DNA of 64,000 nt, taken from Bacteroidaceae bacterium. Its GTDB lineage: Bacteria; Bacteroidota; Bacteroidia; Bacteroidales; Bacteroidaceae. The stretch covers positions 41,632-105,631 of the forward strand of contig JAGBGU010000042.1 in NCBI GenBank assembly GCA_017935785.1, in the 5' to 3' direction. Below the pieces are notes generated by a model. The model saw nothing but the letters and a program-made list of their open reading frames with translations. It had not been told where the DNA came from and made no database searches. The position numbers were made by a program, and so were the translations under genes. Positions 8,610 through 18,800 of the stretch are shown one piece after another (position 1 is the first letter of the stretch; the number at the start of each line of letters is the position of its first letter).

Positions 8610-10352
8610 ATGAAAGGATTTGGTTTGAAGCCCTCATTGATAGACAGTTTGAGGGGATACAGTCGCGAAGTGTTCATGAAAGACCTCATGGCCGGTATTA
8701 TTGTGGGTATTGTGGCACTCCCGCTTGCCATTGCGTTTGGAATTGCCAGTGGCGTTACGCCCGAGAAGGGCATCATCACGGCCATAATAGCCGGTTTTAT
8801 CATTTCGTTCCTTGGCGGATCAAAAGTGCAGATTGGCGGCCCCACCGGTGCTTTCATTGTCATCATTTACGGTATTGTCAACAATCCCGAATACGGTCTG
8901 AAGGGTCTGCTCATCGCCACCCTTTTGGCTGGTGTCATTCTGGTGGCGCTCGGCGCTTTCCGCCTGGGTGCGCTCATCAAGTTCATCCCCTACCCTATCA
9001 TCGTGGGCTTTACGGCGGGTATAGCCGTTACCATCTTCACCACCCAGATGGGCGACATCCTGGGACTGACGGAAGAGGCCGTTGCCGAGACAGGCGAGAT
9101 TATCCGTATTCCCCTGAAAACGCCGGGCGACTTCGTAGGCAAGTGGATTTGTTATGCACGCAATATCTCCACGTTCAACCTTTGGAACTTCATTGTGGCC
9201 ATCGGCAGTCTGCTGCTCATCATCTTCACGCCCATGCTCACGCGCCGTATTCCTGTGCTTAACAAGATTCCAGGCTCGCTCTACGGCATTCTGGTGGGCA
9301 CGTTGGCCGTGCTTGTGCTGAAGGAGCATTTTGGCATCACAGGCATAGATACCATCGGCGACCGCTTCCACATCCAGTCACAACTGCCTGATATGGTTGT
9401 CCCTGAAATCACCTTTGAGCTCATCCAGAAACTCATGCCCGTGGCCTTTACCATTGCCATTCTGGGCGCCATTGAGAGTCTGCTCAGTGCCGCGGTGGCC
9501 GACGGTGTTACCGGTGACAAGCACAACAGCAACATGGAACTTATAGCCCAGGGTGTGGCCAATATCATTACTCCGTTGTTTGGCGGTATTCCCGCCACCG
9601 GTGCCATTGCACGCACCATGACCAACATCAACAACGGCGGACGCACTCCTGTGGCTGGCATCATCCATGCCTTAGTGCTCCTGCTTATCCTGCTCATTCT
9701 CATGCCTTATGCGGAGTATATCCCCATGGCCAGCCTTGCGGCCGTACTGGTCATCGTCAGCTATAACATGAGCGGATGGCGCACGCTGAAGAATCTGATG
9801 CACAATCCCAAAAGCGACATCCTGGTACTGCTCATCACCTTCTTCCTCACCGTCATCTTCGACCTCACCATCGCCATTGAGGTGGGTCTGGTAACTGCTT
9901 GCGCCCTCTTTATGAAGCGTATTATGGAAACCACGGAAATCAGCGTCATCAGCAACGAGATCAACCCCGGCGATGAGATGGGTCTTAGCCACACGCACGA
10001 CAGCCTCTCCATTCCCGAAGGTTGTGCCGTATATGAAATCAACGGTCCTTTCTTCTTCGGTATCGCCAACAAGTTCGACGAACTGCAGGCCAACATCGGC
10101 CATGAGAAGCCTCGCGTGCGTATCATCCGTATGCGCAAGGTACCTTTTATTGATTCAACGGGCATTCACAATCTTACCAATCTTATCCGTATGAATCAGG
10201 AGGACGGCATCCATGTCATCCTTTCCGGTGTCAGCCCCAAACTGAACAAGCAGCTTGAGAAGGCGCGTTTCTACAACCTTATCGCCCCTGATCACATCTG
10301 CCCTCATATTGACATCGCTTTGGAAAAGGCCCGCGAGTTTTTGGGTAAGTAA
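8610..10352 (+). CDS. SulP family inorganic anion transporter with STAS domain
   Basis: 580 residues. The membrane part begins with KDLMAGIIVGIVALPLAIAFGIASG and contains GGSKVQIGGPTGAFIVII, conserved in SulP carriers. A C-terminal cytoplasmic STAS domain (last ~130 residues) has FIDSTGIHNL, the DSTG phosphorylation-type loop. Members carry sulfate, bicarbonate or dicarboxylates in symport or exchange; which one is not determined here. The start at 8610 (MKGFGLKPS) is chosen because the -7 element lies upstream at 8559-8566. A strong terminator follows at 10379. The gene is monocistronic and divergent from the POT gene. Confidence 0.93.
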   Translation: MKGFGLKPSLIDSLRGYSREVFMKDLMAGIIVGIVALPLAIAFGIASGVTPEKGIITAIIAGFIISFLGGSKVQIGGPTGAFIVIIYGIVNNPEYGLKGLLIATLLAGVILVALGAFRLGALIKFIPYPIIVGFTAGIAVTIFTTQMGDILGLTEEAVAETGEIIRIPLKTPGDFVGKWICYARNISTFNLWNFIVAIGSLLLIIFTPMLTRRIPVLNKIPGSLYGILVGTLAVLVLKEHFGITGIDTIGDRFHIQSQLPDMVVPEITFELIQKLMPVAFTIAILGAIESLLSAAVADGVTGDKHNSNMELIAQGVANIITPLFGGIPATGAIARTMTNINNGGRTPVAGIIHALVLLLILLILMPYAEYIPMASLAAVLVIVSYNMSGWRTLKNLMHNPKSDILVLLITFFLTVIFDLTIAIEVGLVTACALFMKRIMETTEISVISNEINPGDEMGLSHTHDSLSIPEGCAVYEINGPFFFGIANKFDELQANIGHEKPRVRIIRMRKVPFIDSTGIHNLTNLIRMNQEDGIHVILSGVSPKLNKQLEKARFYNLIAPDHICPHIDIALEKAREFLGK

Positions 10353-10378
10353 AGCACGTTTGGTTCAAGATAGCGAAT

Positions 10379-10415
10379 ACAGTAGGGAAGCATTCAGTTT
10401 CCCTACTGTTTTTTT
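10379..10415 (+). terminator. Rho-independent terminator after the SulP gene
   Basis: A 12-bp stem (ACAGTAGGGAA against TTCCCTACTGT) with a short loop is followed by seven T residues. Confidence 0.85.
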
Positions 10416-10512
10416 GTCGCTAAATAATACCATCTTGAAAATGTTGTCAGATATAAGTAAAATTGTTTTTTGGCTTAACTGAAAATGTTTTTTGTGTGCA
10501 GTAAGATTGTTG

Positions 10513-10596
10513 TTCCAGCGGCTGGAATATGTATTTCAGCTGCTGAAATACATGTTTCACGAGCTGAAATATATGTTTCAGCAGCTGAAACAAAAC
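10513..10596. repeat. Four tandem 21-bp palindromic units (TTYCAGCNGCTGRAA core)
   Basis: Units begin at 10513, 10534, 10555 and 10576, each exactly 21 bp. Each holds an inverted repeat of the form TTTCAGC-N-GCTGAAA followed by an ATAYRTG-like spacer; unit 1 is TTCCAGC-G-GCTGGAA, and unit 3 is imperfect (TTTCACGAGCTGAAA). The first unit differs at paired positions on both arms, so the palindrome is kept while the bases change. The period equals two helical turns, so all centres face the same side of the DNA. Confidence 0.85.
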
Positions 10597-10705
10597 TTTT
10601 ACCACAGAGAAAAAACTTTTATAGCACTGTCCTGCAACAATTTAAGCACTATGTTTCAAAATTGTTCCAATAGTGCTGCTTTTTGCGCATTAAATTTGCC
10701 GTTTC

Positions 10706-11259
10706 GCGTCTTTCAGACGCCAGGGAATGGTGGACGCCATTTTTTCCACGGGTTCAAGAACCCGCGGCTATTCGCCTTCGGCCTCGCGTCTTTCAGACGC
10801 CTATTGCTTCTTTTAAGAGAATCTTTTTAAAAGACTCACAACTATGGGAAACCGTCTGGAAGACGGGAAGTTGAATAGCCGCGGACTTTTAAGTCCGTGG
10901 AATATGAAACGCCACAACGATAAAGCCGTCTGGAAGACGGGAAATTAAATGCCGCGGGACTTTTAAGTCCCCGGATAAGTTGCCGTTTCGCGTCTTTCAG
11001 ACGCCAGGGAATGGTGGGCGCCATTTCTGTCCACGGGTTCAAGAACCCGCGGCTATTTGCCTTCGGCTTCGCGTCTTTCAGACGCCTATTTTCTTATCAT
11101 TCGAGAAAATTTTGTTAAGTCACCAATTACAGAAAACCGTCTGGAAGACGGGAAGTTAAATAGCCGCGGACTTTTAAGTCCGTGGAACATGAAACGCCAC
11201 AGCTATAAAGCCGTCTGGAAGACGGGAAAATGAATACCGCGGGACTTTCAAGTCCCCGG
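10706..11259. repeat. REP-like composite hairpin array, left flank of the RAYT
   Basis: Two inverted-pair units lie here. The forward module (10706-10800 and 10990-11085) is a short hairpin GCGTC-TTTCA-GACGC, then a long hairpin CCACGGGTTC/GAACCCGCGG (10746-10767, 11031-11052), then a second short hairpin. The reverse module (10852-10974 and 11137-11259) is CCGTCT-GGA-AGACGG, a long hairpin CCGCGGACTT/AAGTCCGTGG (10879-10900, 11164-11185), another CCGTCT-GGA-AGACGG, and CCGCGGGACTT/AAGTCCCCGG. The repeat unit is about 284 bp. Long stems carry an internal A-C or G-T pair. Small open frames across the array are repeat-derived and are not called. Confidence 0.85.
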
Positions 11260-11313
11260 AAAACTCAAAATATCATAAATCTTATACTGATTCTAACAAT
11301 ATTTCACATAATA

Positions 11314-11346
11314 TTTGTTTTGTTTGACTTAAAAACACTAACTTTG
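11314..11346 (+). promoter_or_regulatory. Promoter of the RAYT gene
   Basis: A -33 TTTG at 11314-11317 and a -7 TAACTTTG at 11339-11346 are 21 bp apart, matching the Bacteroidetes consensus, 20 nt upstream of the ATG at 11367. Confidence 0.7.
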
Positions 11347-11366
11347 TCAAACACACACAGACAATC

Positions 11367-11810
11367 ATGAGTTTCACACAATCCGTCTACCACATAGTCT
11401 TTAGCACAAAACGCCGCAAGACTGTCATTAAAGAATCATGCGAACGCGAAGTCTACAAAGTCCTATATGACCTCATGACAAACCAAGGCGCTCATGTTTA
11501 TCGTATTGGAGGAATGCCAGACCATGTACATATCCTTGCCGACATTGGTGCAAGAAATGCATTATCGGATTTCGTAAAAAAGCTCAAACAAGAATCAAGT
11601 TTTCTCATTGCAAGACATCCAGAGCTTCGATTATGGGAAGGATGGGAAGAAGGATATTCTGCTTTCACATATTCAGCAAAGGATATCAAGGCGGTAACGG
11701 AATATATCTCAAAGCAAAAGGAACATCACAAAAGGGTGTCGTTTATTGAAGAATATCGTGCGTGGTTGATTGAGATGGGCATCTCGCCCGATGTCCCGTA
11801 TTTTCCATAG
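11367..11810 (+). CDS. REP-associated tyrosine transposase (RAYT), IS200/IS605 Y1 HUH family
   Basis: 147 residues, the normal size of a Y1 single-strand transposase. The HUH motif is H53-V54-H55 in GMPDHVHIL. The aromatic/Gly block WEGWEEGYSAFTYS precedes the helix AVTEYISKQKEHHK, whose Y113 is the expected nucleophile. No TnpB gene and no classical IS200 ends are seen. Instead the gene is surrounded on both sides by GC-rich imperfect hairpins, which defines RAYTs: domesticated HUH enzymes that cut and join REP sequences. All catalytic residues are present, so it may be active. It has its own promoter and the hairpin array resumes 11 nt after its stop. Confidence 0.9.
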   Translation: MSFTQSVYHIVFSTKRRKTVIKESCEREVYKVLYDLMTNQGAHVYRIGGMPDHVHILADIGARNALSDFVKKLKQESSFLIARHPELRLWEGWEEGYSAFTYSAKDIKAVTEYISKQKEHHKRVSFIEEYRAWLIEMGISPDVPYFP

Positions 11811-11820
11811 TTGCCGTTTC

Positions 11821-12505
11821 GCGTCTTTGCAGACGCCTGGGAATGATGAAAGCCATTTCTATTCCACGGGTTTAAAAACCCGCGGCTATTCGCCTTCGGC
11901 TTCGCGTCTTTCAGACGCCTATTTTCTTATCATTCGAGAATATTTTGTTAAGCTCGCGGCTATGGAAAACCGACTGGAAGAGGAGAAACGACAATATTCT
12001 CCATTGTCTAACATCTTTCTACGCTTCTTTTACAATCAATAGATGTTAAGCGTGAAACCGTCTAGAAGACAGGAAAATGAATACCGCGGGACTTTCAAGT
12101 CCCCGGATAAGTTGCTGTTTCGCGTCTTTCAGACGCCAGGGAATGATGGACGCTATTTCTATTCCACGGGTTCAAGAACCCGCGGCTATTTGCCTTCGGC
12201 CTCGCGTCTTTCAGACGCCTATTGCTTCTTTTAAGAGAATCTTTTTAAAAAACTCACAACTATGGAAAACCGTCTGGAAGACGGGAAGTTGAATAGCCGC
12301 GGGTTTTTAAACCCGTGGAACATGAAACGCCACAACAATAAAGCCGTCTGGAAGACGGGAAAATGAATACCGCGGGACTTTCAAGTCCCCGGATAAGTTA
12401 CCGTTTCGTGTCTTTGCAGACGCCTGGGAATGATGAACGCCATTTCTATTCCACGGGTTTAAAAACCCGCGGCTATTAGCCTTCGGCCTCGCGTCTTTCA
12501 GACGC
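11821..12505. repeat. REP-like composite hairpin array, right flank of the RAYT
   Basis: Forward modules are at 11821-11918, 12122-12218 and 12408-12505. Reverse modules are at 11970-12106 (degenerate: the short hairpins read CCGACTGGAAGAGG and CCGTCTAGAAGACAGG) and 12270-12392 (intact). Two forward modules have a one-base insertion in the short hairpin loop (CTTTGCAG in place of CTTTCAG). Long stems here include CCACGGGTTTAAAAACCCGCGG-type versions (e.g. 11864-11885, 12451-12472), where both arms changed together. No gene is supported inside. Confidence 0.85.
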
Positions 12506-12855
12506 CTATCATATCCTATATCTATCAAACGTCCCTGATATCCTTCACTTATCGAATCCCACTCCATCAAATCTCACAGCTCGCATCCCCTATATATTAT
12601 ATATAATGTATAAGAATCGGGAACGCTTTCACGACATATCAGATACTGTCCGATTGCTCGCATCTGTGAAAAAGAGCATACTTAACACAAACAAAAAACG
12701 TGTTAAATTTCTTGGAGGATTTCAATGATTTTGTTAACTTTGCCTAACAATATCATAAAATAAGCGAAAAAAACGTGCAAAAAGAGCAGAAAAACCCTCC
12801 TGTTCCGCTTGTGCAAAATATTAATTATTAGAGGGTAACTTTAAAAATCATTGCT
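12506..12855. other. Leader region upstream of the 2152-aa gene
   Basis: About 350 bp without a gene. It holds an AT-rich palindromic stretch (TATATATTATATATAATGTATA, about 12590-12611) and a -7 element at 12735-12742. The untranslated leader after the promoter is about 110 nt, long for this window; I see no recognisable riboswitch. Confidence 0.6.
12735..12742 (+). promoter_or_regulatory. -7 promoter element of the large secreted-protein gene
   Basis: TAACTTTGCC matches TAnnTTTG; a weak -33-like TTGG is about 20 bp upstream. Confidence 0.55.
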
Positions 12856-15800
12856 ATGAGGCAAAAAAACTTCTTCTCTCTGTACTCAGTGATAGCAGCG
12901 ATGTTTGCATTCCTCTTCTCCGGCAACGTGCTGGCGCATGAGAATGCTGATATCCTTGGCTTGAACCCAGGGTACTTGAACTCAGCAACCGTCGAGCAGA
13001 ACGACGACGGTTCGTGGACAATTGCCACAACGGGCAGCGAACCCTATGTGGCTACAAGTGGTTTGAGTCGCGACCTTACCGAGGCCGAGACATCACTTAC
13101 CTTCGAGTATCAGGCATCTGCAGACTGCCCGCTCGAGTTTTTCTTCTCTACCAAGGTTGGTAACAACTATGCAACCGGTTACAGCTACAACCTGGGCAAC
13201 GCCCCCAAGACTTCCGAATGGAAGCGCGTGACCATTGACATCACCAAGGCACGCCAGGAATGGGGTTGGGGTCTTGCCGGCCACACCCTGCGCGTAGATG
13301 CCGGTGTTGCAGAAGGCATGACCTTCCAGATCCGCGACCTGCACGCCTGCACCGATGCCCCCATGGATCCCCTGGAAGGCTACACCATTCAGGACGGTGC
13401 CATCCAGATCAATTCACAGGAAGACTTTGACAAGTGGATTGCAGGCTTTAGCAAATTCCTCACAAAGGCCCAGATTCCTCACACCAACGTATGTCTGAAC
13501 ACTGATGTAGCCATTACATCTACCACCGGTTCAGTCATTCCCCAGTTCAACGCTGTATTGGACGGTAAGGGACACAAGCTCACCATTGACATGAGCTATA
13601 CCCTCGCTTCCGGCGAAAGCGTTGAGGTGGGTCATGCCCCCATCAGCCTGCTTTACGGTACTGTAAAGAACCTGGTTGTTGACGGAACCATCAGCGGTAA
13701 CTCAAAATATCTGGCTTCTGTAGCCAAGGACTGCCACAATGGTTCAGTTATCGAGAACGTTGTCAGCTACGTAAATATCGTATCTGAGATTTCCGGCGAC
13801 GGTACCCACGGCGGTATCAACGGACGTAACGAGGGTAGCGCAACCTTCCGCAACGTTATGTTTGCCGGTACCATCAGCGGTGGTGCCACAACAAGCTGTG
13901 GTGGTATTACCGGTTGGTGTAGTGGCAAGAGCTCATACGAGGGTGTGCTGATGATTGGAGCCATCACGGTAGATCCCACCAACTGCAACACTATTACCCG
14001 TAACCAGGGCAATGCCATCATCAAGAACGTATATGCCAGCGAGCACATCAACGAAACTCCCGCAGGCGTAACTATTTTCACTCCCGAGCAACTGGCCAGC
14101 GGAGAGGTTTGCTTCGGCCTGAACGGCGACCAGCGCACCATCTCCTGGTACCAGACCCTGGGCGAGGATGACGTTCCCACACTGGACAGCACCCACAAGC
14201 AGGTTTACTCTGACGGTGAATACAACTGCGACGGTACGCTCATCAGCGAAACCGCCACTTACAGCAACGAGGGAAGCGTAAACATCCCCGATCACGAATG
14301 GAACGATTTCGGTACCTGCGACAACTGCGGTCAGGGCAAGCCCGGCTTCATTGAGCAGAACGCTGACGGCTACTTCCTCGTGAACACTCCCGAGCAGCTG
14401 GTTTACATGTCAAGCTACGCTACAAACAACCCCACCGCCAAGATTCTGATTACCCAGGATCTGGACATGGCTGAAGTAACCGAATACTACAAGCCCATCC
14501 GCGGTGCGTATGCCGGTATCTTCGACGGTGGCGGCCACACCATCTCTAACCTCATCATCAACAACGTGCCCAACGAGACAACCGGAGAGGGCGCAACCAC
14601 CGTAAATGACCAGGCGCTTATCGGTCTGGCTGGCGGATGTACCGTTAAGAACCTTACCCTGGACGCTACCTGTTCAATCATGGGTGGCGGCTACAGCGCA
14701 GGTTTCGTTGGAGAGACCACAGGTTCTGTAACCATTACCATGGAGAACCTCTTCATGCACGGTAACGTACGTGCCGAAGGCCCCAACGGTGCAGGTATCT
14801 ATGGCTGTAACATGAGTTCTACCGCTACTATTGTAATGACAAACTGCGGCGTTACAGGTAATATCGTAGGTAACAACGAGGCCGGTGCATTGAGCGGATG
14901 GTTCGGCGTCGGCAAGGCTACTGTAACCAACTGCTGGTTTACCGGAACTATCGAAGGATGCGACAATACAACCAGTGCCGTGATCTGCCGTCCTGCAGGA
15001 GACTCTGATGTAGCTTTCACCAACTGCTGGTCTTATTTGGGTGACCGTACAAATATTGGCAAATTGGATTCAGAAGATGCCGCTTCTAACGGTGAACTTA
15101 CCTGGAAACTGAACAAGAGCAGCTTCGTGAACCCCACCTGGTTCCAGAATCTGGACGAAGGCGACGCTTATCCCTCACTGGACAAGAGCCGCGGCATTGT
15201 TTACCAGACCACAGACGGATATGCCACTGTGATTGAGTCTGACGCAGAAAGCTTCGGCAAGTTCATGAAGGGTCTTCAAGACGTAGGTTTGGCTTACATT
15301 GAGAGCGAAGACGCACAGAACTATGCCAACGTAAATCTGCTGGCTGAATATGTAGAACTGGTGAACGCATACAGCACCACCACTGACATGGCCACCATTA
15401 CCGAGGCTTACAATGCAGAACGCGCAAAGTATAATGAAGTAACCGCTTCAGTTACCGCTTACAAGAACTACGAGGCTACCGTGAACGACATTCTCAACAC
15501 GCTGGAAACTCGTGACGACTTCAGCGGCGACGACCGCGACTTCCTGGAAGGCATCTATCTGGGCGAGAACGCAGCTCCCGGCGAATACGAGGCAGCTCCC
15601 AACGGTACCTACGAGTACATCATGGAAACCCGTACGCTTACCACTAAGGAGGTTAACGCTGAGATTGAATACGTGAAGGAACTGCTCCGTATCGCTGTAG
15701 CCAACGGCTATACTCCCGGTACCGAAATCACCAACATGCTGGTGAACGCCAACTTTGCTGAAGGCTTTACCGGATGGAAGGGCACTGTGTTCACAGGCCA

Positions 15801-18800
15801 CGGAGCCAGCCCCACAGAAGGCAGCACCATGCACGCAGCCGAAATCTGGAGCACCACCAACCACGACATGTATCAGGAAATCGTAGCCGCCAAGAGCGGT
15901 ATCTACGAACTGCAGATCCGCGGTGGTTACCGTGCTTACAACGATGCTATGAGCCCACAGCTCTCTCCCTACATCTACATGAACGGTAACGCCAACTACC
16001 TGCAGAGCGTACTGGACGGCGCCATTCCCGCCGATGAGGCAGAGGACGGTGTAAACTGTAACCTGACCGGAGGCGTTAATGACCTGCCCATCCTCAACGA
16101 AGAGGGCGACACCATCGCATGGGCTATGCACGGTGTAATCTCTCTGAACAAGGCATTCGAGGCCGGCCGTCATGACAACCGTCTCGTACTCTTGGCACAG
16201 GAGGGCGATACCATCCGCTTGGGTGTGAAACATACATTCTTCAACGGTGGCACTAACGACTGGGTAGGTATCGGTGACATCCACCTGACTTACCACGGCG
16301 AAATGGAAGACTCTGAAGAAGCTATCGACCGCGCACTGGAAAGCATGCTCGCTCGTGCCAACTCACTGCAGGGTATCCAATTCGCAAGTGATGACACCTA
16401 CACCAAATATCCCAACTACAGCAAGACCATTCAGGATCGTCTGGCTGCCGCTATCGAAAAGGGTAATGGCGCTGCAGACGTAGCCACCAAGTATGAGGTA
16501 ATTGAAGAGCTGTCTGCAGTATTCAAGGAGGCTATCGAAAGCAAGATGGCTTACAAGCACTACTTCGCAGAAGTGGAGAAGGTGGTTGACTACGCTTACT
16601 TGGCATACGAAATGGACGAGGTGAAATACAAGGAACTTGCCGCAGCTGCTGCCGCCATTCAGGAAGAGGGTTTTATCGCTTACGAAAACGGCTCTCTCAG
16701 CACAGAAGAGGCTAACGAATGCGCAATTGCAAAGACTGTTCCCGTATATCCCACTATCGATGAAAACGGAACCTATCATGTAGCTAACACCGCTCAGATG
16801 GCTTACGTGACCAATATCATCAAGAACGAAAACAATGCCATCAACGTGGCTTTGGATGGTGACGTATATTTCAACACCAGCATGATGATGACTGACTTCT
16901 ACGGTGACTTGGACGGTCAGGATCACACTATCACGGTTAACATCGAACGTACTGCCGACAATGCAGCCATCTTCGAGAACATCCGTGGCTCTGAAATCAA
17001 GAACCTGATTGTAAGAGGTTCAATCGTAACTCCCAACAAGTATGCTGCCGCTATTGCCGCTCACGCTCACGACGCATGTAAGATTTACCGCGTTCAGAGC
17101 TGGGTAGACATCCAGGGTAACATCGCAGGCGACGGAACTCACGCAGGTATCATTGGCGTTAACGAAAGCGGTACCCTTGATCTGAGCTACAGTATGTTCG
17201 CCGGAACAATGAGCGGTACAGCCGCCAATAACGGTGGTCTTGTAGGTTGGGGATCTGCCACAGTAGATGCCAAGAACTGCTTGATCATTGCCAACATCAC
17301 TACCAGCCCCGAAAGCAGTAACATCATCGCTCGTAACTCTGTTACAGCCAAGGATTGCTACTTCGTGACTCCTTATGGTGGTACTCCTGCCGGCGCATAC
17401 CAGATTACAGAAGATCAGCTGGCAAACGGTTATGTTACATACATGCTGAACAGTGGCAAGACCCGCAAGGACGTAGTATGGCGTCAGAACCTTGACGGCA
17501 GCGACGTCATTCCCACTCTTGATCCCACTCATAAGGTTGTTTACATGACTGCTGACAGCACCTACACTAACGACATCCAGAACGAGATTGAAAAGTACGA
17601 AGGTACAGAAAGTGATCCCTACATCATCAATACTCCTCAGGACATGGCTCTGCTGCGCAGATTCATGCTTCCCGGCCGCGTAAACTATGTGAAGCTGGGT
17701 GCTGACATTGACATGGCAGAGATTACCTCTTGGACTCCGCTGAACATGGACGGTGACAAGGCTGATGGCAGAAACTACCAGAATATCATCGACTTCGACG
17801 GACAGGGTCACGTAATCAGCAACTTCAGTTGCACAGATCCCAACACCTCTTATAACAGCTTCTTCGGAATCCTGAACGGTAACGTTCGCAACGTAGGTTT
17901 CAAGAATGCAGTTGTAGCTTCAGAAAAGACTGGTACCGGTATCCTCGGCGGTTATATAGGTCATAACGACTTCCAGAACGCTGACGCTACCAAGGCAGTA
18001 AGCAAGATTGAAAACGTTTGGGTTAGCGGTCAGCTGACCGGCAGCAAGGATTACATCGGCGGATTCTTCGGAACCGTTGCTGGTCCCACCGTTGTGAAGA
18101 ACTGCTACAGCAACATTGAAATCATCAGCGACGCTCCTTATGTAGGAGGTATTGCAGGCCGCGTTCGCGACCAGTTCCATGTAGACCAGGCTTATGCTGC
18201 CGGCAGCATTACCACCACAAGCGAAGAAAACGTAGTTGGCGGTATCATCGGCGGTGCACAGCAGGCTGTTACCGAACCCGGTTACTACAACAACATCGTA
18301 GTTTGGAACAACCAGGATCAGAACTTCGGTCCCACTGTTGAAGCCAAGGAAGTTACTTATCCTGTAGCTGACCTGTTGGATGTAGTATTCAACGCAGACG
18401 GAACCGCTACTGACATCTCTCCCGCTCAGCAGGAAATCCAAGTTATTGGCGAACCTAAGGTTGCTTACAGCGAGAAGTTCGGTCAGAACGTATTCTTCAG
18501 CGAAGCTAACGGAAACACTCCTGTCAGCTACTTGAAGATTGATTATTCTGAGAACCAGGAATTGAAGGATGCGTTGACCGACGGTTACACCATCGAAACA
18601 ACCATTGCAATCCGCGACAAGGCTATTCCCGGTCTGATTAAGCCCTTCTGTGCTACAGAATCCGGTGGATTCGGTTTCGAAATTACCGCTGCTGGTCAGA
18701 TGAAGCACATCAACCACACTGACATTGATGGAACCAAGGCATATCGTTACGCTAACACCAGTGTTTATGCTAAGATGGATACATACTACCACATGGTAGG

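Noticed and set aside
10683..12292. Short open frames across the REP array (60-110 codons, both strands)
   Set aside because: They share the same repeated peptide strings because they read through the hairpins, and lack promoters and family features.
10706..12505. Possible CRISPR array
   Set aside because: Repeats are inverted hairpin modules of unequal length with conserved, not unique, intervening sequence, and there are no cas genes.
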